Assembly: GCF_003006155.1 (NCBI RefSeq) | Contig: NZ_CP023559.1 | Location: 1,798,001 to 1,862,000 of the forward strand | Reading direction: 5' to 3' | Origin: Salinicola tamaricis | Lineage (GTDB): Bacteria > Pseudomonadota > Gammaproteobacteria > Pseudomonadales > Halomonadaceae | DNA length: 64,000 nucleotides | Shown here: in pieces, positions 48,209 through 59,128 of the stretch | How the letters are laid out: every line of letters begins with the position of its first letter | Position numbering within the stretch: the first letter of the stretch is position 1 | Translations under genes and position numbers: made by a program | The notes under the pieces: model-generated | What the model saw: only the letters and a program-made list of their open reading frames with translations | Database searches by the model: none | What the model was told of the DNA's origin: nothing

Positions 48209-49138
48209 TCAGGCCAGCGGCACGCTGCCGGGGTTGGCGCGGCGGCGTGACCACTGCCACAGCGTCCAGTGGGCCAGCAGTGGCCAGCGCGCCTGGAACA
48301 ACTGCAGAAAACGTTGCCGCCACAGGTTGGTCAGCGGCTTGCTGAGGTCGAAGATCTGCTCCAGCTCGGTGTCGTGGTAGCCGAGCACGAGATGGCGCGC
48401 GTATTCGGGCCAGAGCTCGATATGCTGAAGGTGGGAGAGCGGCGTCTCGGTGAGATTATTGTAGCGCCGCTGGCAGCCGTGGCACTGGTACTCGGTGGCG
48501 CGGCGGCTGGTGACCACCTGAACCGAGGCCGAACCGCAGTAGGGGCAGCGCCGGTCGCGGGTGTCGCGCAGCCCGGCCAGCATCGCCTGGCACTCGGCCA
48601 GGGCCCGCGCTGCTTCATCGGTCAGTTCGGAGATCTCGGGGGACTGATGCGCCTGCCACCAGGCATGCAGTGCGCTGTCGTAATCGGCCATGGCCTTGAT
48701 AAAGGCGCGGCTCCAGGTCATCGAGGCCTTGTTGCTGATCCCCAGGAAATTCGCGATCAGCTCCTGGGAGAAGCCCTGAAAGCGGTAGCTCATCCAGGGT
48801 TTCCATTTCTCTTCCGAGCGCAGCAAGTGCAGCGGCGTGCCGGTCAATACGGTGAAGCGCTTGCGGCAGGTGCGGCAGGCATAGCTGTCGCGGCGCATGC
48901 CGCCGGTACCGGCGGGCGCGGCCAAGTAGATCGATCGGCTTTCGCAGGCGGGGCAGGCGTGGGGGGCGCTACCGGGGAGCGTGGCCAGATAGGCGAGAAA
49001 ACTCCGCGCCGCCGGGCGCAGTGACTCTGGCAGCAGCGCCAGGGCGGGGCGCGATAGCATGAAATCGATGGTCTCGGCGTGGCGGCGTGTCGGCGGAATC
49101 TCGAAGGTCGCAAATAACGACGAATCGGTGGTCGACAT
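48209..49138 (-). CDS. DUF746-type zinc-ribbon protein
   Basis: The 309-residue protein has two zinc ribbons: Cys62-x2-Cys65 with Cys88-x2-Cys91, and Cys198-x2-Cys201 with Cys219-x2-Cys222. Each is followed by a similar TGTPL/TETPL...R/W helical unit, so the protein is an internal duplication. A helix-turn-helix-like segment (FSQELIANFLGISNKASMTWSRAF) lies between. It resembles transposase N-terminal zinc/HTH modules and DUF746 proteins, without a DDE domain. It is probably DNA-binding. It is adjacent to, and divergent from, the vgrG module. Confidence 0.7.
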   Translation of the reverse strand: MSTTDSSLFATFEIPPTRRHAETIDFMLSRPALALLPESLRPAARSFLAYLATLPGSAPHACPACESRSIYLAAPAGTGGMRRDSYACRTCRKRFTVLTGTPLHLLRSEEKWKPWMSYRFQGFSQELIANFLGISNKASMTWSRAFIKAMADYDSALHAWWQAHQSPEISELTDEAARALAECQAMLAGLRDTRDRRCPYCGSASVQVVTSRRATEYQCHGCQRRYNNLTETPLSHLQHIELWPEYARHLVLGYHDTELEQIFDLSKPLTNLWRQRFLQLFQARWPLLAHWTLWQWSRRRANPGSVPLA

Positions 49139-49360
49139 GGGTAGTACGCGCTCCCGATGAGTATGGCGTTATCGTTATTCTTCCATAATCCTTCTTTTAC
49201 CCGAAGTCTGTGATCGCCCATCGGACTTTTTGGCCGATATCTCACACGCTTTGTAGCCGATCGCTTACAAACATTTTTCTCATGATGCGTTATCCTGATC
49301 CTCTGACCATTGTTTCTGACCCTCGTCGACCGGCTCCGCCACCGCGATCAGGAAAACCGC

Positions 49361-51990
49361 ATGCTCAACGATCTCCTCGACACCTTCGATATCGATCTGT
49401 CGCAGTCGCAGCGGCTGCTGACTCTCGATATCGCCGGCACCGCCCTCGTGCCCCATCGGCTGGTGGGCGAAGAGCGCGTCAGCGCGCCCTTCAGCTACAC
49501 ATTGGACTGCATCTCCCAGCAGGGCGATATCGAACTCAAGACGCTGATGGCGCAGCCGGCGCGGCTCTCGATCCTGCAGGCCGATGGCAGCTATCGCCCG
49601 CTGCACGGGCTGGTCTCCGAGGCCGCGCTGCTGGGCGAAGATGGCGGCGTCACCTATTACCAGCTCACCCTGGTGCCGTGGCTCGCCATGCTCGGCCTGG
49701 GCCGCGATAGCCGTATCTTCCAGGATCGTAGCGTCGTCGATGTGCTTACCGCCGTATTCGATGATTACGACCTCGCCAAGGGGCGCTACCGCTTCGATTT
49801 GCGCCGCAACTACCCCGCCAGAAGCTACTGCGTGCAGTATCGCGAGAGCGATCTGAACTTTATCAGCAGGCTTCTAGAGGAAGAAGGATTATGGTTCTAT
49901 TTCGAATATTCGGGGTCCTCAACCTCTGCTGACAACGGTCAGGATAACGCCTCATCGACAGAATCCGGGGCGGACTTCGACGGCCATCGGCTGGTGATCA
50001 CCGACGATGTCGACACGACCCAACCGGTCAGCCCTCAGGCGATTCGTTTCCACCGCCAGGCGGCCACCGAGCGCGAGGATGCCCTCACCCAGTGGGGCGG
50101 CGTGCGTACCCAGCAGCCCACCCGGGTCAGCGTGGGTACCTTCGACTACAAGCAGCCCTCGCTGACCAAACGCACTGGGCTGGATACCCTCAGCGACCAG
50201 GGCAACCTGCCTAAGACCGAGCTCTACGACTACGCCGGCGAGTACTACTACCACGGTTATTAGGCGCGTGAGCGGCTGACCGAAAACCGCCTCGAATCGC
50301 ACGAATCCCGGGCCAAGCGCTTCCGTGGCAGCGGCGGCGCACGCCAGCTCCAGGCCGGGCGCTGGTTCGAACTCACCCAGCACCCGCTGCACGACAGCGG
50401 CGGCGAGCCCGAGCGCCAGTTCCTGCTGCTCGGGGTGACCGTCCACGCCGAGAACGCCCTGCCGGTCTCGGCCCAGCTCCAGGCGCTGCCGGCAGCCTGC
50501 AGCCCCAGCTCGACGCCGCCAAGCAGGCGCATGGGTTGGAAGACGAAGGCGATAGCGACCGTCTCTCCGACTACAGAGTGGTGGTACCGGCCACTTTCTG
50601 GTCGATCTCGAGGCTCAGCGCCTCAGCCAGCCCTACCGCCATCCGCTGACCCACCGCGCCCGGTGATCGGCGGGCCGCAGACCGCCACCGTGGTCGGCCC
50701 GGCAATGAAGAGATCCACACCGACCATCTCAACCGCGTGCGGGTGCAAGTTCCACTGGGACCGCCAAGGGCAGAACGATGAAATTCCAGCGTCTGGCTGC
50801 GGGTCTCCCAGCCCAATGCCGGCGCCGGCTGGGGCGGGGTATTCGTCCCGCGCATCGGCCAGGAAGTGCTGGTCGACTTCCTCGAAGGCGACGCCGACCG
50901 CCCGCTGATCACCGGCCGGGTCTACACGGCGAGCAGACGCCGACTGGCACAGCCACGGCCTGCTCTCCGGGTTCAAGAGCAAGACCTACCGCGGCAGCAA
51001 GTACAACGAGCTGGTGTTCGACGATGCCACCGACCAGGAACGCGTCCGCCTCAACTCCGAAGCGGAGAAGAGTCAGCTCAACCTCGGCTACCTGATCCAC
51101 CAGACCGGCAACACCCGCGGCGCCTTCCGCGGCACCGTGTTCGAGCTGCGCACCGATGCCTATGGCGCCATCCGCGCCAATCAGGGGCTCTACCTCACCA
51201 GTTGGGGCCAGCTCGGCGCCAGCGGCGACCAGCTCGACCTCACCCCGGCCAAACAGCAGCTCGACAGCGCCTACCAGCTCAGCGACAGCCTCAGCCAGAG
51301 TGCGGCGGATCACAACGCCGAAGCACTCGACAGTCGTACCCACCTCAAGCAGGCCGGTGAAGACGCCGACGACACCTACGGCAATAGCGAACAGCTCGCG
51401 GATGCCAAGCAAGATAACGCCCGTGGCGCCACCGACAGCGGCGGCCGTGGCGAAGCGGCACGCATGAAAGCGCCCTGGCTGCATATGGCCTCGCCCGCCG
51501 GCATCACCCTGAGCACGCCGGAGTCGACCCACCTGGCCCAGGGCAGATCGCTGAGTGTCTCCAGCGGCGAGGACGTCAACGTCGCCACCGGCAAGAGCCT
51601 GGTCGCCTCGATCTCCGAGAAGCTCTCGCTGTTCGTCTACCGCGCCGGCATGAAGCTATTCGCCGCCCGCGGCAAGGTCGAAGTGCAGGCGCAGAGCGAC
51701 GAGATGGCGCTGACCGCCGAGAAGGACGTCAAGATCACCTCCACCGAAGGGCGGGTCGAGATCAACGCCGCCAATGGCATCCTGCTGAACAGTGGTGGCG
51801 GCTACATCCGCATCGAAGGCGGCAATATCGACGTCCACGGCCCCGGCAAGATCGACATCAAGGGTGCTCAGCATGTCTTCGGGGGGCCCGCGAGCCTGGA
51901 CGCGGCCATGCCCGAGTTGCCGGAGGGGGCCTGTGAGACCCAGTTCGCCGGGGATGACTCGGCGTCTGCTGGTGCCATGCACTATAGCGG
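49361..51990 (+). pseudogene. vgrG: type VI secretion tip protein VgrG, interrupted by an in-frame stop and several frameshifts as sequenced
   Basis: The N-terminal gp27-like half is intact (LTLDIAGTALVPHRLVGEERVSAPFSYTLDCIS...YPARSYCVQYRESDLNFISRLLEEEGLWFYFEY). An amber codon (50261-50263) follows GEYYYHGY, and homology continues directly after it (RERLTENRLESHESRAKRFRGSG). Several frame changes between 50495 and 50950 break the gp5-like part ([62 protein letters not shown]). From 51014 a long frame encodes the DUF2345 extension with a beta-helix (SGEDVNVATGKSLVASISEKLSLFVYRAGMKLFAARGKVEVQ...). The 3' end has no clean stop; about 51985-52000 is likely. VgrG caps the T6SS spike and carries effectors. 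Confidence 0.87.
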
Positions 51991-52004
51991 GAGGAACCGA
52001 CATC

Positions 52005-52918
52005 ATGGAGCGTCAGACAACGTCCTCAACGCAGTGTCGTCCAGCCGCCCGGGTGGGTGCGTCCAAGCCGTTCGATCTCGACTGGCTACAGCCAGGAAAG
52101 CATCGCTATGCACTGCTGAACCCGCTACATGTCGCGTCCAGCGATCGCGACGATCTGGATGGCCGGACGTTGCGAACGCCGAGCGTCAAGGTGCGCGATC
52201 CGCTGCTGCCTCAGTTGATCTGCCTGGAGGCGCTCTCGCTGACGCAGCGTGAACATCTGGCCCAGCGGATCGAGCAGTATGCCAAGCGCGGTCGCGCTTT
52301 CCTGTCTGCCTTGCTGCAAAGTGAAGCGGACGCCGACCAGATGGTTAGCCATTTCCGTTTCACGCTCGAACAGGCACGCCCTGGTAGCCGGAGACGCTGG
52401 TGGCTGCGCTGCTATGACCCAAGGGTCTTTCGTCATCTCTGCTGCTGCTCGAGACCGCGAGCATGGATCGCTTGCTGGGCCCTATCACTTGCTGGCGCTG
52501 GCCGGACCAGTACGGCCAGTGGCTGGCGCTCGAGCGCAACGAGGCGCCCGACCTGGCGATTCGTATACCGCTGCTGTCTGCCTCGCAGTGGTCAAGCATT
52601 GATCGTATGGCCTCTCTCAACGCCGTCATCGACCGGCTGGCCATGCTGAAGCCGGAGGCCGTAGCCTCATTCGATGCTTACCGGGCGTTGGACGGCCTGC
52701 TGGTCCAGGCGCAGCAAATCGGCCTTGCCGCTGCCGAGGATTGCCAGCTCTACGCCGAGCAAGCCGCGCGTTTTCACCCCCATATTCACGATCACCCCGA
52801 GATGCGACGGCGACTCGATCAGTCGCTAGAGACGCAGGGTAGCTATATGCGCCGCTGTGAAGACCTTTCAGCTCAGTCGTTACTCGCCATGGCACGGGAA
52901 CTGGAGACCATTACATGA
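52005..52918 (+). pseudogene. DUF4123 type VI effector chaperone/adaptor, frameshifted as sequenced
   Basis: The start at 52005 has a GGAGG site. The N-terminal part contains DWLQPGKHRYALLNPLHVASSDRDDL and YDPRVFRHL-like segments. The frame changes near 52447 and continues LLLETASMDRLLGPITCWRWPDQYGQWLALE, typical of DUF4123, then a helical C-terminus. DUF4123 proteins load toxins onto VgrG. Its position between vgrG and the toxin is the standard order. Its stop overlaps the toxin start (ATGA at 52915). About 304 residues. Confidence 0.85.
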
Positions 52919-55632
52919 GTGAAGCATCCGAGGACGTACAGGCGATCGCCAACTGTCGCGTATGCCAGCGCAGCGGATTGCCGATCTTGCCGCTGCGCTA
53001 TGCCGTGACGCGAACCGATGGCGGCGATCAGGCCGGGCATCCTCCTGGCCCTGCCGTGGATGGCGCTTTGAGGGATGCCAGCTTCGACGCGAATCCTTTG
53101 CCCGAGGGGCAGCGCTATACACTCAGGCTGCTACGCGCCGGCTTTCTCTATGTATTCAATGAGACTCGGGGGCGCTGGATAGGACATGCCGTCACCGAAA
53201 AAGGCTACTTGATCGAGTATGTCGACGTCTCTCATGACGAGGTGATGGCGATCGACCCCGATAGCCCGCAGCCCATCGATGGCCGCTTGCAGCCGCCTGC
53301 CGATGCACAGGAGTTCGCCTGTGCAGCAAATCCTTCGCATGCCTATCCGGGGCGCTGCGTGATGATTCCCGCCGCGGACGAAGCCGATAAGGTCTACCTG
53401 TCCTTTTCCGACGGGGCATGGACCAAGCGGATGTGGAAAGAACACGCAACGAATGCGAACCAGCGGCGTGACAACATGCGCCAGGTCTCGCTCGCGGCAT
53501 GGCGTGGTGGAAGTACACCCTACGCGGAGTCGCTGGAAAAACTGGGGGACATTGTCGCCGAGGCTGGGCGTGTCTGGACGCCACCGGATCACCCTGGAGC
53601 CTCTGGCACTTGGAGGCCCGGCGCTTCAGGAACTTGGGGGCGTCAGGATGGACACGCTTTCGAGTTCAGCCCATTTCCCTTCCATGGCATGAAAGAGCAG
53701 GTCGAGGGGCTTGAGCGGTGGGCGGAAGAGCAGGCCGAACCGCTGGATATGACACCCATGTTGGTTGCGCTGGAAGACCCGGTGGGAATTGCGGCTGATC
53801 TGGCCAGCCTGATGGGTGTCCGCTTGAAAGAGAAGATGGCCGATCCTGAACAGGCCCGCCCTCTAGCCGTCTCCTCGGCCATCAATAACATCCGTCAGAG
53901 TATTCGCGAGGATGCTGAAAATCGTCAGATTTATCGCACCGAGCGTGAGGCTTCTCAGGCGGTCTATGGTGGCCCCGGCGCGGGGGGCCGTGCGTTGGCC
54001 AGCCTGCTGGTCGATGGTTTTCAAGAGCGCCAGGAGGAGATGCTGGAGCGCTGGCGCAACCCCACTCCAGCACAGTTGGCGGCCGCCAAGGAGAATGCCT
54101 GGAACGACTATACCGCCAAGCTGGATATGTCTCGGCTTCAGACCTGGGAAGCCGCGTGGCAGAGTGAAATGCGAGACTTCGACAAGAACCGCATTGCGCC
54201 CCTGGCGCGTGCTCATGTCAGTTGGATGCAGAGCGATCAGCTTCGTCGCCAATTGGATGCTGGGCATGATGACCAAGACATCGAATCTGGCGCTGCGTTC
54301 GTGGATGCCATGCTGATCTGTATCCAAGATACGCAAGAGTATTCGCCCTGCGCGGACCTGTATCACCGCTGGTTATCCGCGTCGAATCTCGATCAACGTA
54401 ATCTGGCGCTGCGGGCACTGGGCTACAACCAGAAGATCATATTGGAGCGCTGGGAAGGGCACGTCAGTGGTGGTCTACAGCCTGACTCCCTGCGCGGTTT
54501 ACCATGGGATGGCTTGATCAGTGGCTATGAAAACGCCCTTCAGGCCCTGCAGGATGGTAGCCAGAACGCCGTGGTCCGACTGACTGCCGCTCTGGGCGGC
54601 CCCTTCGCTAAGGTGGCGGCCAAGGCGGTCGATGGTGTCGTCGGCCCTGCGCTAGTCGGTATGGGGGTCATTGCACGTTCGCCGGTCATTCTGGCTGACG
54701 TGACGATGAGCAAGAAGGCAGCGATAGCCGAGTTGGTCGCAAAGATGGCGGCCATCAATCCCGAGATCGGTAATCTGGAAGACCTCAATCGCGCTATCGA
54801 TATTCAGATGCGCAAGGCGCGTATCTATGGCGTGCCGATCGAAGGGACCGGAAGATTTCGCTACTTGGTTCTGGCCAATCCCAAAGTCATCGAAGATTTC
54901 CCCGGCTTGAATGCGCAAGGTGGTGCAAGGCAACTGGCGGAATCGGCAATCCTGACCCAGGCAGACCGGCGCGCGATGACACAGCTCAGATGGCGTCAAC
55001 TGCTACCCACCGAGGCAGGACTTGGCGTGGTTGCGGGGATTCTACAGGCCATGGCGCTGTTCAAACTGTCCGACGATCTGGACAGCAGCATGGCCTACGA
55101 GCGAGGTGAGAACCGGCGGCGCTTCTGGACGGGGACGACTGGCCTAGTAGGCACTGTCGCCGAAACGGTCGGTAAATGGTCTGAGTCGGCCGCGAAAACG
55201 GGTAGTCGATACGCATTACGCCTAGAGAGCAGCCTTGGATTTTGGCTAAGAACAGGTGGGCGGGTGCTAGGAGTAGGTGCAGGTGTTGTAATGGCTGCGT
55301 GGGATGGTGTAAGAGGGGTGCAAGAACTCCGAGAGGGAAATGGCGTTGGATGGCTGTACTTTTTAAGTGCGGGAATGTCGTTGACGGCAGCGGTAGCTTT
55401 TTCAGGGCTGGGGGCGCTGATATTTGGCGTTGCCGCTACAGGAGTTGGTGTTGTTTTAATAGTTTTAGTGGTCATCATAGGGGTGCTAATTGAAGTTTTT
55501 AAAGACAATAAAATTCAAGATTGGTTGGAACGTTGTTATTTTGGAAAATTCGGTGAAAGTGAACGGTATCCAGGTTCGGCGCAAGAGATGGATGAATTGA
55601 AAATTGCCATTGATAGCATGGGGGGGGAGTGA
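52915..55632 (+). CDS. T6SS membrane-active effector, VasX/BTH_I2691-like
   Basis: The 905-residue intact protein begins with the VasX-type N-terminal region (NCRVCQRSGLPILPLRYAV, Cys14 and Cys17, then RYTLRLLRAGFLYVF and the RGRWIGHAVTEKGYLIEY segment). A long soluble helical middle follows. The C-terminus (about 780-860) holds several hydrophobic helices (VLGVGAGVVMAAW; GWLYFLSAGMSLTAAVAFSGLGALIFGVAATGVGVVLIVLVVIIGVLIEVF), as in pore-forming T6SS toxins that collapse membrane potential. A short repeat GASGTWRPGASGTWGR is at about 221-238. The gene overlaps the DUF4123 adaptor at its start and the first DUF6708 gene at its stop, so loading protein, toxin and immunity are co-translated. Near its 3' end base composition turns AT-richer. 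Confidence 0.88.
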   Translation: MSEASEDVQAIANCRVCQRSGLPILPLRYAVTRTDGGDQAGHPPGPAVDGALRDASFDANPLPEGQRYTLRLLRAGFLYVFNETRGRWIGHAVTEKGYLIEYVDVSHDEVMAIDPDSPQPIDGRLQPPADAQEFACAANPSHAYPGRCVMIPAADEADKVYLSFSDGAWTKRMWKEHATNANQRRDNMRQVSLAAWRGGSTPYAESLEKLGDIVAEAGRVWTPPDHPGASGTWRPGASGTWGRQDGHAFEFSPFPFHGMKEQVEGLERWAEEQAEPLDMTPMLVALEDPVGIAADLASLMGVRLKEKMADPEQARPLAVSSAINNIRQSIREDAENRQIYRTEREASQAVYGGPGAGGRALASLLVDGFQERQEEMLERWRNPTPAQLAAAKENAWNDYTAKLDMSRLQTWEAAWQSEMRDFDKNRIAPLARAHVSWMQSDQLRRQLDAGHDDQDIESGAAFVDAMLICIQDTQEYSPCADLYHRWLSASNLDQRNLALRALGYNQKIILERWEGHVSGGLQPDSLRGLPWDGLISGYENALQALQDGSQNAVVRLTAALGGPFAKVAAKAVDGVVGPALVGMGVIARSPVILADVTMSKKAAIAELVAKMAAINPEIGNLEDLNRAIDIQMRKARIYGVPIEGTGRFRYLVLANPKVIEDFPGLNAQGGARQLAESAILTQADRRAMTQLRWRQLLPTEAGLGVVAGILQAMALFKLSDDLDSSMAYERGENRRRFWTGTTGLVGTVAETVGKWSESAAKTGSRYALRLESSLGFWLRTGGRVLGVGAGVVMAAWDGVRGVQELREGNGVGWLYFLSAGMSLTAAVAFSGLGALIFGVAATGVGVVLIVLVVIIGVLIEVFKDNKIQDWLERCYFGKFGESERYPGSAQEMDELKIAIDSMGGE

Positions 55633-56645
55633 TGGATTATGCTGGATTGGATTATCGAAACATTCGCTTTCCCGTTAATCGAGCTTTGACAGACGCTGAG
55701 CGCTCCTCACGTTACGCGCAAGCGCACAGGGGGCGCGCTACACCGATGGATTTTTTTTCGGTGGTGAAGTTTAATGCTAGTCATATGGAATTGGTTGATC
55801 GCTGGTACTCTGTAAAAGGTTTTAATACTTGGCTGGGAGGGGGGGTCTTAACGGTTTCTGTTGGGTTGATTTTTGCGATGTACGGAGCTCTGTTTTTTTC
55901 TGGCCGTACTGCTCCGATGAATGTTGTGGACTGGGTGGGGGTTGTCGGCCTGACCCCCCTGTTTCTTTGCCTGGCGTGGGCCGGTTGGTGGTTGATCCGT
56001 ACCGAATGCGGGCGATATACACACTACCCAATACGTCTTGATCGCAAGAGTCGAAAAGTTCATTTCTTTCGCCAGAATGGTACGGTATTGACCGTGCCAT
56101 GGGACACTCTGTTTCTGACATTAGGGCAGTCGAAAAGCCCTCTGGTGGGAACGACCTACGATCTACGTGCCCATGTGCTCGGCGAGGATGGGGAGACGGT
56201 CTCGAATCTTTCTCCCTGGGTTATACCTTTCCGGGAAATATGGAGTCCATGGATAAGTTCTGGGCGTTTTTGCAGCCCTATATGGAAGCTGAGGATGGCG
56301 TAGAGCGCACACATCAGGAGTTAAAGCAAAGCCTTTTGATGCCAGTCGATGGACGGAGAGAGGCTGGCGATGGAGTATTTTTCGGACTTTTGCACCGGGC
56401 CTACACTACCCATGGACAATGCTCCTGTTGTGTATTCCATTAGGTTTGAATGCCGTGGTCGTATGCTGGCTATGCGCACCAGCAAGATACCGAAATGGCC
56501 GGAAGAGGTGGAGCAAGCCAACCCGGTGGAAACGGACGATCCTTATCGGTTGACCTGGCGCGATAATGGTCCGCTGGGCTGGTGGGAGCTTTACTGGCCT
56601 CTTCTATGTACCGTGATTGGGGTGGGTGCTTTTGTCGGAGTTTAG
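55632..56645 (+). pseudogene. DUF6708 immunity-type membrane protein 1, frameshifted as sequenced
   Basis: The start ATG overlaps the toxin stop (TGATG). The protein has two membrane helices (LGGGVLTVSVGLIFAMYGALFF; WVGVVGLTPLFLCLAWAGWWLI) followed by the DUF6708 motif THYPIRLDRKSRKVHFFRQNGTVLTVPWDTLFLTLG. The frame changes near 56205 to FSLGYTFPGNMESMDKFWAFLQPYMEAEDGVE, and near 56340 to ERLAMEYFSDF...IPKWPEEVEQANPVETDDPYRLTWRDNGPLGWWELYWPLLCTVIGVGAFVGV. DUF6708 proteins accompany VasX-like toxins and are thought to protect the producer. Confidence 0.8.
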
Positions 56646-56794
56646 GGGTGATTGCTGGACTATGGAGATAAAGGTTTAGCTGCTCGCCAATAGTCGTCAG
56701 TGACGAGTTGGCAGTGCGGGAGTCCTAGTAATTCGTTATGGGTTTTTTTTCATTTGATTGCTGTAAGACATTGAGGGGCGCCGGAAAGCTGGCC

Positions 56795-57747
56795 ATGAAC
56801 AGAGTGCAGCAAAAGATTCTTGAAGCAGTTGGGTTGCTTAGCAGTAATCGTCAGCACTTTTCCAGTTTTTCAAAAGAGCATGTGTTCGACGTAAGAACGC
56901 CAGCGGAGAAAGCGAAAACTCCAGGTTTCGTAGGCGCCCAAGAGAACGGGTGTTTGGTCTTAGCAGAGTCGTGGTTTCGAGAGAGGGGGTTGTATCTCTC
57001 TTGGGGTAGTCTGGGAGCAATATTTTTTGCGGGAATGTTTGTTTTTATTTTCTTCAGACTTGGTGTTCATAATGGTCTGTTTAACGCTCCCGCCATTTTG
57101 TCTATGGTGTTTGCATTTATTATTTTGTCGCTGGGAGGGTACCCCCTCTTTTTTGCTGCCAGAAGCGAGTTGAAGCTACAAGGGTTGCAGTATTGCGTTT
57201 TTAGCTCGTCTTCTAAAGAAGTTTTTTTGTTAGTGAGGTTGATTTTCAGCCGAGAAGCTGCCGCTGGGACGAATGCACGTTTTGTCTTGCCTATTCTGCT
57301 GGCAGTATCGAGGGTTATTATTACGAGCTCAAGGGCTACTTGTTTAGTGAGGATGGTAGCGTCAAAGACAGTTTCTCGTTCGATGACTATCATTACATGA
57401 TCTCCAATAGTGAAAATGCTCGCCAAGCAATGATCGATGACCTTTCGGCTCGTTTCGAATATGTGCGGCGCTTCATGGAAGAAGGTCCTGATTCGGTCGA
57501 GCCTGTCTCGGGGCGTCTTGATTTGCGGCCAAGCCTGTCTGAGGCGGCGCACCGTTTTCAGCCTCGGTCCAGTGCCTCTGATGGTAATAAAGTTCATTTT
57601 ATTTATTCGTTAGTTCGTATGGTGTTTTTGATTCCTTTCAGTGTGCAGGTTGTGGGGCATTATTTTTTCTGTCGCTACTGTCGTTTACCACAGTGGCCTC
57701 AGGCAGTGATTGATAAATGTGGAGAAGAGGTTTTTCCTAAGCGATAG
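56795..57747 (+). pseudogene. DUF6708 immunity-type membrane protein 2 (diverged paralogue), frameshifted as sequenced
   Basis: It has the same plan as the first copy: two adjacent hydrophobic helices (LYLSWGSLGAIFFAGMFVFIFFRLG; APAILSMVFAFIILSLGGYPLFFAA), a short strand region, then in a second frame (change near 57255) WDECTFCLAYSAGSIEGYYYELKGYLFSEDGSVKDSFSFDD...ARFEYVRRFMEEGPDSVEP, and a tail with LPQWPQAVIDKC. The DNA is clearly AT-richer than the core genome. The start is uncertain; 56795 is chosen for its GGAAAG site, with 56738 as alternative. Confidence 0.7.
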
Positions 57748-57821
57748 TGTTGGCTGCTGGCTTGTTAATGTGTCGGTTGGTTTGCAGTGCTCTGATTGCA
57801 AGGCTATAAGGAAACAGGGAT

Positions 57822-58849
57822 ATGTTTTCTGGATGGAGATCCCATAAGGTCAATAGGCGCATATCTCAAGAGGAGATGCGCTCTCATTTTCTACTGCAGA
57901 AGGCTTCCTCCTATCTGCCAGACTCTTATGGTGCGCTTATTCGTTTTAATTCTGAGTTTTGCGAGATGATAGACTGTAGTGAGCGCCAAAGAGGAATGGC
58001 GAAAACGCTCGTCTGTCTACTGGGAGTCTTCGTGCTTTTGGCTTGCGGAGCCTCGGTCCTTTTTGCTTTTGTCTGATTATCTGTCGCAATCAATCGATGT
58101 TATATTTTTACTGGTTTTTGCTTTTATCTTTGTCGTTATCGTAGGTGGAGGAATCTGGTTTCTCTGGCAAGCGTACCTTAGGTATGACTTTTTTCTTGGA
58201 GGTATTTTCCTGTCCGGTTTAACAGGGTGACGGGTAAGGTTTTTGTGTTCAGGAGCGAAGAGTTTGGCGGGGTCTTGGCTCTGGATTGGGGGATGTGTAT
58301 TGGCATATAGGAACGGACGAAACAGGCAAGGTATGCACCCTGAGAGGGCATGTGTTAAATGGCTCTACAGTTGTAGATACCTTTTCGGTAGGTAATTTTT
58401 TTCATCGAGATGAGGTTTATCGCATACTCTCTCTTTGGTGTTTCTTGGAAAAATATATGGAACATGGCCCCCAAGGTGCGGCCCCTGCCTCTGGAGATGA
58501 ATTCATTTATTATTCGACACGAGTGAGTGTTAGAAACTGTTTGGTTAGAGTTGTTTCGAATCTTCCTCCTCTCTTGGTGTCTCTACGCCATAAGCTTTTC
58601 TTTTTTTACTATCCGCTTGTATTTTCCTTGGTGCTTACTCAGTGGTTGGCTTTGAAATCATGCCGTGAGCCCAAGTGGCCGGAATTTATTGAGGCCCCAT
58701 GTGCTTCTCATTCTGAAAGGTCGTCTATCTGGACAGAGCCTGAAAGAATTGGCCAGTTTTTGAGTGATGATGTTTTCTATAAGCGCCTGCTCGAAAAAGA
58801 ACGTTTCAACAAGAGTGTGTTTGAGAACTCGGGTTTTGTTGGGTTTTAG
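57822..58849 (+). pseudogene. DUF6708 immunity-type membrane protein 3 (diverged paralogue), frameshifted as sequenced
   Basis: The pieces in order are a start (MFSGWRSHKVNRRISQEEMRSHFLLQKASSYLPDSYGALIRFNSEF), two hydrophobic helices (AKTLVCLLGVFVLLACGASVLFAF; SIDVIFLLVFAFIFVVIVGGGIWFLWQAYLRYDFF), then LDWGDVYWHIGTDETGKVCTLRGHVLNGSTVVDTFSVGNFFHRDEVYRILSLWCFLEKYMEHGPQ and a tail with REPKWPEFIEAPC. The WD/trp-rich middle and the kWPe tail match copies 1 and 2. At least two frame changes occur (about 58070 and 58280). A third, differently diverged immunity-like gene behind one toxin suggests an immunity array. Confidence 0.7.
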
Positions 58850-59128
58850 TTTTTAGGAGGTGTTTTTTCTGGAAGTCAATAAAGTATTCCTGTTGCGTTG
58901 GTTTTTGGTTGTCTTGTCGGGCTGAGAAGGGATCAGGCTGAGGAAATAGAAGCCGTCGTAAGTGTTCTCGAGTTCGAAACTGGCGGCATCTTCTACAAGT
59001 CGGATGATGCAAAGGCTGTTCTCTGCGTGTCTTGTATCTTAAATAAACTTTGGTTGCGGGTCAGTGCAGGGCTGATAATATTTGCTGCTCGCCAAGGTGT
59101 GTCAGTCTTTTATTTGATGGAGAGCGCT
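58850..59128. other. gap after the immunity genes, no clear gene
   Basis: An open frame crosses this gap but has no protein-like composition and no ribosome site. It may be the remains of another immunity gene. Confidence 0.4.
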
